The translations under genes were made by a program, and so were the position numbers. 64,000 nt of DNA from Flammeovirgaceae bacterium UBA6059 (GTDB taxonomy: Bacteria > Bacteroidota > Bacteroidia > Cytophagales > Cyclobacteriaceae): positions 29,483 through 93,482 of the forward strand of contig DIYH01000036.1 of the NCBI GenBank assembly GCA_002435755.1. Direction: 5' to 3'. Below are positions 43,017 to 51,264 of this stretch, piece by piece. Under the pieces are notes generated by a model. The model did no database searches. It saw only the letters and a program-made list of their open reading frames with translations, and had not been told where the DNA came from. The stretch's first letter is position 1, and each line of letters begins with the position of its first letter.

Positions 43017-46000
43017 ATGAAATTATTTCTACTTCGTGTAGTGATACTTATGACCAGATATTCAGCTCTAGGCCTGTTCTTGATATGTATTTTAAACAGT
43101 ACTATGCTAGCCTCTGAAGGGAATGCCCAGAAGTATGTTAGCGTCTACGACACCTATATAGAGGCAGAGATGAATGGTATGGCCTTTGAAGAAGTATTCG
43201 ATAAGATTAAATCACTTACAGATTACACATTCTCTTACAACAGCTCAGATGTAGACACAGATCTTCGCATCAACCTTGAAAACGAAAAGTACTCAGTAGC
43301 TGAAGTGCTACTAGAGATCTCAAGTAAAGCGAAGCTCCAGTTTAAGCAAGTGAATAACAACATCTCTGTAAAAAAGAGTAAAAACAAGACCAAGAAATCT
43401 AGTCAGCTTGAGATTGTTATTCAGGACGTACTGGTGACAGGTAGCATCACGGATGAAACCGGCGCTCCCTTAGTCGGTGTAAGTGTTATTGTTAGAGGTA
43501 CAGCCATAGGGGCTATTACAGATTTGGAAGGTAAATATGCCTTAGAAGTGCCTGAGAACAGTGTCCTTATTTTCTCTTACATAGGCTACAAGACCAGTGA
43601 GGTCAGTATTGCTGGGAGATCTGTTATCGACGTTCAGATGGAAGAAGATATATCTCAGCTAAGTGAGGTGGTTGTCACTGCATTGGGTATTGAGCGTGAC
43701 AAAGAGTCGCTTTCTTATGCAGTATCAGAAGTTGATGGAGCTGAAATATCTCAAAAAGCCGAACCTGATGTATTAAGAGCTTTGAGTGGAAGAGTGGCTG
43801 GCGTCAACATCACTTCGGCCGGTGGAGCTTCAGGTTCATCTACGAACATTGTTATTAGGGGAAACAACTCCGCTACTGGAAACAACCAACCTCTCTTTGT
43901 GGTGGATGGTATCCCTTTTGATAACTCTTTGAGCAATACCGCTGATAATCCTGCAGGAGCTGCTTCTACCTACTCCAACAGGGCGCTTGATCTAGATCCT
44001 AATGACATCAAGTCAATGACCGTGTTGAAAGGTGGTGCAGCAGCAGCATTGTATGGATCTCGTGCATCGAATGGAGTAATTGTAATCACCACCTACTCTG
44101 GAAACAGATCTCAAAAGGGCCTTGAAATAGAGGTATCCAATACCGTTGGAGCTGAGCAAATTGCGAGACTTCCAAACTACCAAAATCGATTTGGACAAGG
44201 AAACACAAGCTCTGCTACAGGAAGGGCTACTTTTAGCAGTGCGGCGACAGAGTCCTGGGGACCGGAGATTGGCAGTGGCATATTGAATGGAGGTTTGTTT
44301 GAAGAAAATGGAGTAGTAAAATATACTAACCACCTTGGGGATAATGTGCCCTACCGAGCTTTTCCTGATAATGTGAGGGAATTCTACCAAACGGGGGCAC
44401 AGCGTGAAACCGCAATAAAGATCCAAGGTGGAGGCCCAACTTCAGGCTTTGCCATTGTAGCCAGCAACGTTGATAACACCGGATTTCTCCCCTTTACAGG
44501 TCTTAAAAGGACATCTGTCAAGACCTCCGGAAATACGATTCTGGAAAATGGATTAGATCTAAGCGCGTCAGTGACCTACGTCAATACGCAGCAAGATGGT
44601 ATTTTGTCAGGTGGTCACAGTACTTTATCAAGTATCAACCGTCAAACGCTGTTTATTCCAAGAAGTTATGACCTTTCCGGATTTCAATTTATCGATCCGG
44701 TCACTGGGGCTCAAAACAGATATACCTTTTGGGATGACCCGAATTGGCTGGCCCAAGAAGGGCCATATACAAGTGATGTAAATCGCTTCTATGGCAATGT
44801 CAACTTGAAATATGATATCAGTGATTGGCTGAATATTGCCTATCGCATCGGAGCAAACAGCTATACCGATTTAAGGAATCAGATTATACCCAGAGGAAGT
44901 TTTAATGGTCCTGGAAACATAGTAAATCATACCATTTCATTTAATGAACTCAACTCCGATCTTATATTGACCGGATCTCGAAATATCAATCCTGACCTTA
45001 ACCTTAGATTCATCTTAGGTCAGAATTACAATCAGAGAACTACTGATGAAGACGTATTGAATGGAACAGGGATCATCAAAAGAGGAATCAAAAGAATTTC
45101 TAATGCAGAAACGATAGTTAGTGACCTTTCACGATTTTCTAAAAGAAGGATCATTGGCACTTATGCTGATATCACTTTGAGCTATAGAGATTGGTTATTC
45201 TTGAATGCAACAGGCAGAAACGATTGGTCTTCGACACTGCCGGAAGGAAAGAGAAGTTTCTTTTACCCCTCGGTATCTACCTCCTTTGTATTCACAGATG
45301 CATTCGATATCAAATCGAGCACCCTATCAAGTGGTAAACTTCGTGTAGCATTTGCTCAAATAGGAAACGACGCTGATCCGTATCTCCTGTCTACTGTAAA
45401 CACAATCAATGGATCAGCAGGGTCACTGGAGTTCCCATTTGGAGGAGTATCAGCTTCAACCATTGGTGACAATGCAGGTAACGTCAACCTTAGACCAGAG
45501 TTTACCAATGAATTAGAGATAGGTGCTGAGATAAGGTTGTTCAACAATAAGCTTGGTATTGATGCAGCTTTCTATGATAAAGTCACGAAGGATCAGATAT
45601 TTAGCGTAAACGTACCTGCCATTACAGGCTTCCTTACACAGACGCTAAATGCCGGAGAGATCTCTAATAAAGGAGTTGAATTAGGTGTGGACTTCACACC
45701 GATCAGCAAGCCCAATGGATTAACCTGGACCATATTTGCGGCATTTTCTAGAAATGTAAGTCGTGTAGACGAGCTTGCTGAAGGAATTGACTTCATCAAT
45801 CCTGGATTTACTCAGGCATCATATGGTAACGTGCTCAAAGTAGGTGAGCAATATGGGGTCTTTCAGGCAGAGGTTGCAACACGTGATGAAGCAGGTAATC
45901 TTTTGATCAATCCTGCGACGGGTTTAACTACCAAAGCGCCACTACAGGAAATCGTGGGAGACCCGAATCCTGATTATATGCTAGGTGTTACAAATGCGAT

Positions 46001-46550
46001 CTCCTATAAGGGACTTTCTATCGGCGCACTTATCGACTTTAGAAAAGGTGGCGATATCATGTCCTTATCAACGGGTTACCTTCGTGGATTTGGAATTACA
46101 GAGGAGACCACAGAGCGCGACAGGTCTTATATCATACCTGGAATATTAGCTGACCCGAGTGACCTAACCAAACCCCTTCTTGACGAAAACGGAAACACCA
46201 TTCCAAATGATGTGCAGATTACGCCGCAAGAGTTTTGGGCTGGTGCCGTAAGCGGATCTACAACTAATCAGTATCGGTTTGCCGGAGAAGCATATGTTTT
46301 TGATGCGACTGTGTTGAGATTACGCGAGCTGACCATCGGCTATGAAGCACCAAGAAGTTGGTTTGAAAATAACTTCATCGGGTCTGCTAGTATTACCTTG
46401 ATTGGCCGAAACCTCTGGTTTAAGGCGCCAAACATGCCCCATTTAGATCCAGAGGTATCTACCTATGGAGCTGGTAATGCGCAAGGTGTAGAGCAATATG
46501 CACCTCCAACCACTAAGAATTATAGTGTCAATATCAGATTCACATTTTAA
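43017..46550 (+). CDS. SusC/RagA TonB-linked outer membrane transporter with signalling domain
   Basis: The 1177-residue protein has a signal sequence, then an STN domain (about 46-112; FEEVFDKIKSLTDYTFSYNS) that links it to the FecR factor. A CarboxypepD-regulatory-like domain (about 138-215; VTGSITDETGAPLVGVSVIV), a plug (about 220-345; TALGIERDKESLSYAVSEV and YGSRASNGVIVIT), and the beta-barrel follow. The last residues, SVNIRFTF, end in the aromatic signal for outer-membrane insertion. SusC pairs with the SusD encoded next and imports a ligand by TonB energy. No enzyme gene tells the ligand. Confidence 0.97.
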   Translation: MKLFLLRVVILMTRYSALGLFLICILNSTMLASEGNAQKYVSVYDTYIEAEMNGMAFEEVFDKIKSLTDYTFSYNSSDVDTDLRINLENEKYSVAEVLLEISSKAKLQFKQVNNNISVKKSKNKTKKSSQLEIVIQDVLVTGSITDETGAPLVGVSVIVRGTAIGAITDLEGKYALEVPENSVLIFSYIGYKTSEVSIAGRSVIDVQMEEDISQLSEVVVTALGIERDKESLSYAVSEVDGAEISQKAEPDVLRALSGRVAGVNITSAGGASGSSTNIVIRGNNSATGNNQPLFVVDGIPFDNSLSNTADNPAGAASTYSNRALDLDPNDIKSMTVLKGGAAAALYGSRASNGVIVITTYSGNRSQKGLEIEVSNTVGAEQIARLPNYQNRFGQGNTSSATGRATFSSAATESWGPEIGSGILNGGLFEENGVVKYTNHLGDNVPYRAFPDNVREFYQTGAQRETAIKIQGGGPTSGFAIVASNVDNTGFLPFTGLKRTSVKTSGNTILENGLDLSASVTYVNTQQDGILSGGHSTLSSINRQTLFIPRSYDLSGFQFIDPVTGAQNRYTFWDDPNWLAQEGPYTSDVNRFYGNVNLKYDISDWLNIAYRIGANSYTDLRNQIIPRGSFNGPGNIVNHTISFNELNSDLILTGSRNINPDLNLRFILGQNYNQRTTDEDVLNGTGIIKRGIKRISNAETIVSDLSRFSKRRIIGTYADITLSYRDWLFLNATGRNDWSSTLPEGKRSFFYPSVSTSFVFTDAFDIKSSTLSSGKLRVAFAQIGNDADPYLLSTVNTINGSAGSLEFPFGGVSASTIGDNAGNVNLRPEFTNELEIGAEIRLFNNKLGIDAAFYDKVTKDQIFSVNVPAITGFLTQTLNAGEISNKGVELGVDFTPISKPNGLTWTIFAAFSRNVSRVDELAEGIDFINPGFTQASYGNVLKVGEQYGVFQAEVATRDEAGNLLINPATGLTTKAPLQEIVGDPNPDYMLGVTNAISYKGLSIGALIDFRKGGDIMSLSTGYLRGFGITEETTERDRSYIIPGILADPSDLTKPLLDENGNTIPNDVQITPQEFWAGAVSGSTTNQYRFAGEAYVFDATVLRLRELTIGYEAPRSWFENNFIGSASITLIGRNLWFKAPNMPHLDPEVSTYGAGNAQGVEQYAPPTTKNYSVNIRFTF

Positions 46551-46561
46551 AAAAGGCAACC

Positions 46562-48019
46562 ATGAAACACTATAGAATAATATTCCTCTATACGATTTTG
46601 ACGACCATGTTTTGGTCATGCAGTTTAGATATCAATGTTGATCCAAACAATCCGGTATCAGCCGATGTTCGCGAACTCCTTCCTAGTGGTCAGCTCACTT
46701 CGATTGAACCCTTTGCCAACCTGATTAATGCCATTACATCAGCGGCAGTTCAGACTAGGGTATCGACTCGGTACGAAAACTACAACGTTGACCGAACCAC
46801 CATCAACAATATTTGGATAAATGAATTGTATAGTGGTGGTCTCAAGGACCTGGAAACTGTCATCATTGATGGCACGGAGCAGGAGAACTGGCACTATGTT
46901 GGAGTTGCAAAACTGATGAAGGCCTACATTTTCAGCATGATGGTGGACTTGTGGAATGATATTCCCTACACAGATGCCTTTGATCCTGAAATTCAGGAGA
47001 TTGGTTATGATAGTGGTTCTAACGTATATGCTGAACTACTAGCATTGATCGACGAAGCTATATCGGACCTTGACAAAACATCCACCACTTCGCCAGGTGC
47101 AGACGACCTTATTTACCAGGGTGACCTGGAGAACTGGAAGCGCATGGGTCGTACCTTGCAGCTGAAAATGTACAATCAGATACGATTGGTTGACCCAGGA
47201 GCAAAAGATAGAGTACAAGCTTTGATCTCTGCCGGTACAACTATCCAGGAAGCGAGCCAGGATTTTCAATTACAATTTGGTAGTTCAGCTGCACCAGAGA
47301 ATCGGCTGCCTTTGTTTGTGAATGACTACATCACCCGATTGGACAATAGGATTTCTCTCTACTTTTTCAATACGATGGACGGCAATAATGACCCAAGAAT
47401 ACCACACTATATCTATAATCAAACTCCCGGAACCTTTGTAGGACGGATCTCAGGAGACCCTAATAATCTAGCAACGTTTGAAGATCAGGATACGCGATCA
47501 TTCCATGGGCTGTACCCTGCTGGTGGAAAGTATGATGACGGTCTAGGAGGAGTAACGTCTCTGGATTCAGGCGAGAAAGGTGCTGGTGTATTTAGAATGA
47601 TGACCAATGCCATGCGGATTTTTATTGAGGCTGAGGCCGTGGCTACAATGGGTATTACTGGTTCTGCGTCATTAGCGGTTTTGTTTGAGCAGGGCATACG
47701 TGCATCAATGGGTAAAGTAAACGAACTCGGGATTTCTCCGATTTCATCAGATGCGATTGATACTTATGTGAACGATCGGATGGCTGAATTTGCAGCAGGA
47801 GATGATGCTGAGAAGCTAAGGCTGATCATGATGGAGAAATACGTCCTTCAATTTGGCAATGGAATGGAGCAATACAATGATTGGAGAAGAACTGGAATAC
47901 CTAATGACCTGGATCTTGATTTCATCACCAATGTAACTCTCAACAGGTTTCCATATCCAAGCAGTGAAAATCCTCCCACACTGCCTATCAATAGTGATTT
48001 TGTTTTTTGGGACAACTAA
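46562..48019 (+). CDS. SusD/RagB-like nutrient-binding lipoprotein
   Basis: The 485-residue protein has a lipoprotein leader ending FWSC (Cys20) and then SLDINVDPNNP, the usual opening of the SusD-like group. TPR-type helices follow (VAKLMKAYIFSMMVDLWNDI, an NDIPYTDAF motif, and YAELLALIDEAISDLDK). NGMEQYNDWRRTGIPNDLDL is the conserved C-terminal W-R-T segment. It forms the lid of the SusC barrel on the cell surface. It begins 11 bases after the susC stop. Confidence 0.95.
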   Translation: MKHYRIIFLYTILTTMFWSCSLDINVDPNNPVSADVRELLPSGQLTSIEPFANLINAITSAAVQTRVSTRYENYNVDRTTINNIWINELYSGGLKDLETVIIDGTEQENWHYVGVAKLMKAYIFSMMVDLWNDIPYTDAFDPEIQEIGYDSGSNVYAELLALIDEAISDLDKTSTTSPGADDLIYQGDLENWKRMGRTLQLKMYNQIRLVDPGAKDRVQALISAGTTIQEASQDFQLQFGSSAAPENRLPLFVNDYITRLDNRISLYFFNTMDGNNDPRIPHYIYNQTPGTFVGRISGDPNNLATFEDQDTRSFHGLYPAGGKYDDGLGGVTSLDSGEKGAGVFRMMTNAMRIFIEAEAVATMGITGSASLAVLFEQGIRASMGKVNELGISPISSDAIDTYVNDRMAEFAAGDDAEKLRLIMMEKYVLQFGNGMEQYNDWRRTGIPNDLDLDFITNVTLNRFPYPSSENPPTLPINSDFVFWDN

Positions 48020-48031
48020 ACCGACATTGAA

Positions 48032-48520
48032 ATGAAAAATATTAATAAAACAATAGCAATCCTTTTCATAGCTGTGATCTCGTTTTCCTGCGACGATAGT
48101 GAAAACGAGGTGATCCCGGCATATTTAGATGGAACACAGTATGGGGTTAATCTATTCGTAGACGTGAGTGCAGGAACCTCCATAGCATTGGCCGATGTAA
48201 GTACTGCTACGGTTGATTATGCCGTAAGCTTTGAGGGAGACCGCAGACCAGTTGCATCCATTAATGCTAACAAGATCTTCACTCCTAGTGGAGGAAGTGC
48301 CACTAGCGAGATCCCCCAGGCATCTTACACTACATTTCCTTCGTCTGCATCAATAACAGTAGCTCAATTAATCGAAGGAGTGCCTGGTCTGGCTAGTGTA
48401 GCTGATCTGGCCGCCGGAGATAGATTTGACATGAAGTTTGTGATCAACTATGCAGACGGTGGTGTAGTGACACGTTACGGCACACTTAATAATCCCAATT
48501 TTTCGATCACTTTTGAATAA
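48032..48520 (+). CDS. small lipoprotein downstream of SusD
   Basis: The 162-residue protein has a lipoprotein leader ending ISFSC (Cys20) and CDDSENE. The mature part is beta-rich and unlike families I know. It starts 12 bases after the susD stop, a place where accessory surface lipoproteins that bind the same ligand are often encoded. FVIN-YADGGVVTRYGTL near the end may be a strand pair. A terminator follows at once, so it ends the susCD transcript. Confidence 0.8.
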   Translation: MKNINKTIAILFIAVISFSCDDSENEVIPAYLDGTQYGVNLFVDVSAGTSIALADVSTATVDYAVSFEGDRRPVASINANKIFTPSGGSATSEIPQASYTTFPSSASITVAQLIEGVPGLASVADLAAGDRFDMKFVINYADGGVVTRYGTLNNPNFSITFE

Positions 48521-48527
48521 CAAACTA

Positions 48528-48555
48528 GATGAGAGGATTCACACGTCCTCTCATC
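48528..48555 (+). terminator. Rho-independent terminator after the Sus operon
   Basis: GATGAGAGGA and TCCTCTCATC form a perfect 10-bp stem with an 8-base loop, followed by TCTTTCCTT. It is placed 8 bases after the stop of the small lipoprotein. Confidence 0.85.
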
Positions 48556-48643
48556 TCTTTCCTTGAGTCTTGACGGTATGCTAAGAATCTGTAGGTAGCT
48601 ACGAGCTGCGCTAGCTTAGTATCACTAATACTCAACTCTTTTT

Positions 48644-49222
48644 ATGAAAAACTTTATACTTTATATTATCACCTGTGGACTCCTTCTAATGGGCTGTCAA
48701 AGGAGTGATGACAATACCTACAGAATCGAGACAGAACTCGGTGATATCATCATTGAGGTTTACCCGGACAAAGCTCCCATTACAGTAGCGAATTTCGTAC
48801 GATATGTCGATCAGGCAAAGTTTGATGGAGCATCTTTCTATCGAGTAGTACGAATGGATAACCAACCTGTCAACCCTATAAAGATCGAGGTTATTCAAGG
48901 TGACTTCACAGGAGAAGATTTCTACTTCCCGACGATTGAACATGAAACCACTTTTACAACCGGGTTAACTCATAAAGATGGTACAGTATCTATGGGACGG
49001 TTTGAGGTGGGCACTACTGCCGCTGAATTCTTCATATGTATCAATGATCAGCCAGAGTTAGACTTTGGGGGGAAACGCAATCCTGATGGACAAGGCTTTG
49101 CCGCTTTTGGGCAAGTACTTGAAGGAATGGATGTGGTTCGAGCGATACAAGCTGGTGAAATAGATAAACAGATGCTCAAGAAGAGAATTAAGATCAAGGG
49201 TATTTACCCTGATAACAATTAA
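48644..49222 (+). CDS. cyclophilin-type peptidyl-prolyl isomerase, lipoprotein
   Basis: The 192-residue protein has a lipoprotein leader ending LLMGC (Cys18) and a cyclophilin domain (about 25-190). TELGDIIIEVYPDKAPITVA is the usual first strand and KAPITVANF motif. FDGASFYRVVRMD carries the active-site Phe-x-R-V pattern, and EFFICINDQPELDFGG and GFAAFGQVLEGMDVVRAIQA match the end. It should speed proline isomerisation in exported proteins at the membrane. A paralogue follows 5 bases later. Confidence 0.94.
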   Translation: MKNFILYIITCGLLLMGCQRSDDNTYRIETELGDIIIEVYPDKAPITVANFVRYVDQAKFDGASFYRVVRMDNQPVNPIKIEVIQGDFTGEDFYFPTIEHETTFTTGLTHKDGTVSMGRFEVGTTAAEFFICINDQPELDFGGKRNPDGQGFAAFGQVLEGMDVVRAIQAGEIDKQMLKKRIKIKGIYPDNN

Positions 49223-49227
49223 AGCCA

Positions 49228-49803
49228 ATGATCATGAAACTTAGAAATACACTACTGTTATGCCTAACACTATTGTTCGGTACGGCATTTGGCCAGGAAA
49301 ACGTTTATGTAATTGAAACAGTGTTAGGTGATATCATCTTTGAGACGTATCCCAAAAAAGCACCGATTACGGTTAAGAATTTTGAGGTGTACGAAGAGAA
49401 AGGAGACTTCAACGGAGCTTCCTTTTATCGTGTGGTGCGGATGGATAACCAGCCTAATGACTCGATTCGTATAGAGGTGATCCAAGGAAACTTTACTGCT
49501 AATGAAAATAGCATTGGTCCCATTGCACATGAGACTAATGATAAAACGGGGCTCCTCCATAAAGACGGCACAGTCTCCATGGCGAGAAGCAAACCAGGAT
49601 CAGCATCGGTGGCTTTCTTTATTTGCGTCAATGATCAGCCATCACTTGATTTCGGAGGTATGAGAAATCCTGACGGCCAGGGATTCGCGGCATTCGGTCA
49701 GGTCATTGATGGTATGGATGTCGTTCGAAAGATTCAGGCAGGGGACACTGATCAACAGACTTTGAAAGATCCTGTCAAGATTTTGAGGATCTACAGAAAG
49801 TGA
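49228..49803 (+). CDS. cyclophilin-type peptidyl-prolyl isomerase, exported
   Basis: The 191-residue paralogue of the previous protein has an ordinary signal peptide ending TAFGQ and no lipobox Cys, so it is likely soluble in the periplasm. The domain has VLGDIIFETYPKKAPITVKN, DFNGASFYRVVRMDNQP and FFICVNDQPSLDFGG. The two share roughly half their residues, so they arose by tandem duplication. The different anchoring suggests division of labour. Confidence 0.94.
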   Translation: MIMKLRNTLLLCLTLLFGTAFGQENVYVIETVLGDIIFETYPKKAPITVKNFEVYEEKGDFNGASFYRVVRMDNQPNDSIRIEVIQGNFTANENSIGPIAHETNDKTGLLHKDGTVSMARSKPGSASVAFFICVNDQPSLDFGGMRNPDGQGFAAFGQVIDGMDVVRKIQAGDTDQQTLKDPVKILRIYRK

Positions 49804-49974
49804 CGCATTACCTACCTGCAGCATATGAAGGTGATGAATTGAAAAGTGCCTGGTGTTCGATGAATGCGATGACCAGACATGTTTCACACTTTAAGAGCTG
49901 TCAATGATTAAACTGAGGAGAAGAGTATCGGAACCTACCCCTCAACTGTCTATAGTTAAGACTAAGGATGGTTG

Positions 49975-50307
49975 AGTGTGGACAGGTATTCGACCCTGAT
50001 AACCTATCTCTGTCCTGATTTACAGAATACACGAGGATATCGTTGATCATGCAGTACATCCCAGTTTATAAATAACCTTTTTTCCGCGAAGTTCCAGATC
50101 GTGTTTATTGATTTCACCCGTGATACGTACTTTGATGTAATAATTAGTATTGATGTTCTTGGAAAGGACTGAGCCTATGTTTTCTTTTCCATTCTGCACG
50201 TGTTTATATTGAGATGGTTTTTTAGGATAGATAGCAGTGCCAATCCAGTTGCCAGTTAGATCGAAGTGTTGGGCTTGTACTATGCGAGTACAACAAACCA
50301 GAAACAT
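49975..50307 (-). pseudogene. decayed copy of the caspase-like gene's N-terminal region
   Basis: The frame from an ATG at 50307 gives FDLTGNWIGTAIYPKK and IKVRITGEINKHDLELRGKK, matching the beta-rich N-terminal domain of the intact gene at 39616-40854, followed by a stop. A frameshift then restores CMINDILVYSVNQDRDRLSG and NTCP, which match the intact SCMANNVLAYSINQENDMLSG and NTCP. About eight residues are deleted between. The caspase domain itself is absent. The DNA is roughly three-quarters identical over this part. It cannot make a peptidase. Confidence 0.85.
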
Positions 50308-50386
50308 GCTGAAATTGACTCTTATTTAGAAAGGGCGCTAAATCAGTTAAGTAATAATCTCGAGTTTACCATGATCAGATGATCCA

Positions 50387-50548
50387 TTAGAACTCATAAC
50401 CAGAGTAGTTATCAATCATTGAGTTAACATATTCTGTCAAAAGGTGATCAACAAAACCATCATCAACGTAACGGTTTAAGCTCGCCAAAAGAAGAACGTT
50501 CCATTTCTAGTCAGGTGAGATTTGACCTTCTACTCCAAGAATTAGGCA
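50387..50548 (-). pseudogene. possible gene remnant behind the next gene's amber stop
   Basis: Immediately after the TAG of the gene at 50549-51148 and in the same frame, the sequence reads CLILGVEGQISPD, TAG, then KWNVLLLASLNRYVDDGFVD and HLLTEYVNSMIDNYSGYEF and a TAA. The second open part has protein-like composition. It is either a decayed gene tail or chance; I know no homologue. Confidence 0.3.
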
Positions 50549-51148
50549 CTACTTTTTCTTGGCTTTCTTCTTTTTGGGAGGCTTACATTCTTTACAAAAA
50601 TCTGAAAGCTCGTTGATTGCAAGGATAACTTGATTATGCTCTCGTTCAAGTAGATTCTCGTTTCTTCCTAGATCCGTCAGTTTTAGCACGCGTGAATTCT
50701 CTGCATGCAGCTCTGTTTGTAGATCATTAAATATTGATTGGAAGAAATTCACATCGGAGAATGCTCCCTTATTCTCATACATCGCTTTTCTAAATTTCCT
50801 AGTGTATAACTCAGTTAAGTCGAAACTGTATTGGCCAAAATTTACAAGCTGTTTAGCCATAGTGCTGTCTTTGGCGGTAATCACTGCTGCCCTACGATTA
50901 AAAACTGTCTTGGCCTTAGAATTAAAGTTTTTGGTAAACATGAATTCGTAAGAGCTCATTTGAAAGCTGAAATCCAAGTTTGCAGCTGAATATATTGAAT
51001 ATGTTGTCAGCGTTTCATTTATTTCTGTTTGTTCTGATTGAAAATCAGTTAGCTCTAGCTTACTTTCTGGTGACCATTCGATCATGGACTGGCCGAATAC
51101 AGATATTGATTGTGTAATTAATGCTGTAAAAAGAGTAATAGATTTCAT
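50549..51148 (-). CDS. exported hypothetical protein with lysine-rich tail
   Basis: I start at the ATG at 51148, because MKSITLFTALITQSISVFGQ is a good signal peptide; a start 60 bases upstream would place a hydrophobic stretch before it. The 199 residues are otherwise unknown. The middle is helical and charged (NFFQSIFNDLQTELHAENSR), with a final Cys pair (CKEC) and KKKKAKKK. It sits between the decayed caspase copy and the SMC gene and is transcribed leftward, as they are. Confidence 0.65.
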   Translation of the reverse strand: MKSITLFTALITQSISVFGQSMIEWSPESKLELTDFQSEQTEINETLTTYSIYSAANLDFSFQMSSYEFMFTKNFNSKAKTVFNRRAAVITAKDSTMAKQLVNFGQYSFDLTELYTRKFRKAMYENKGAFSDVNFFQSIFNDLQTELHAENSRVLKLTDLGRNENLLEREHNQVILAINELSDFCKECKPPKKKKAKKK

Positions 51149-51264
51149 CCTAAAACATAAGCTAACGTTAGAAAGACATAAAACTCCTAGAATCCAGATT
51201 AAAAGCAAAGCAATAAATTTAAATATTGACCCTAGTCTGGCTTTTGGCTGTAAAACCTATATAA

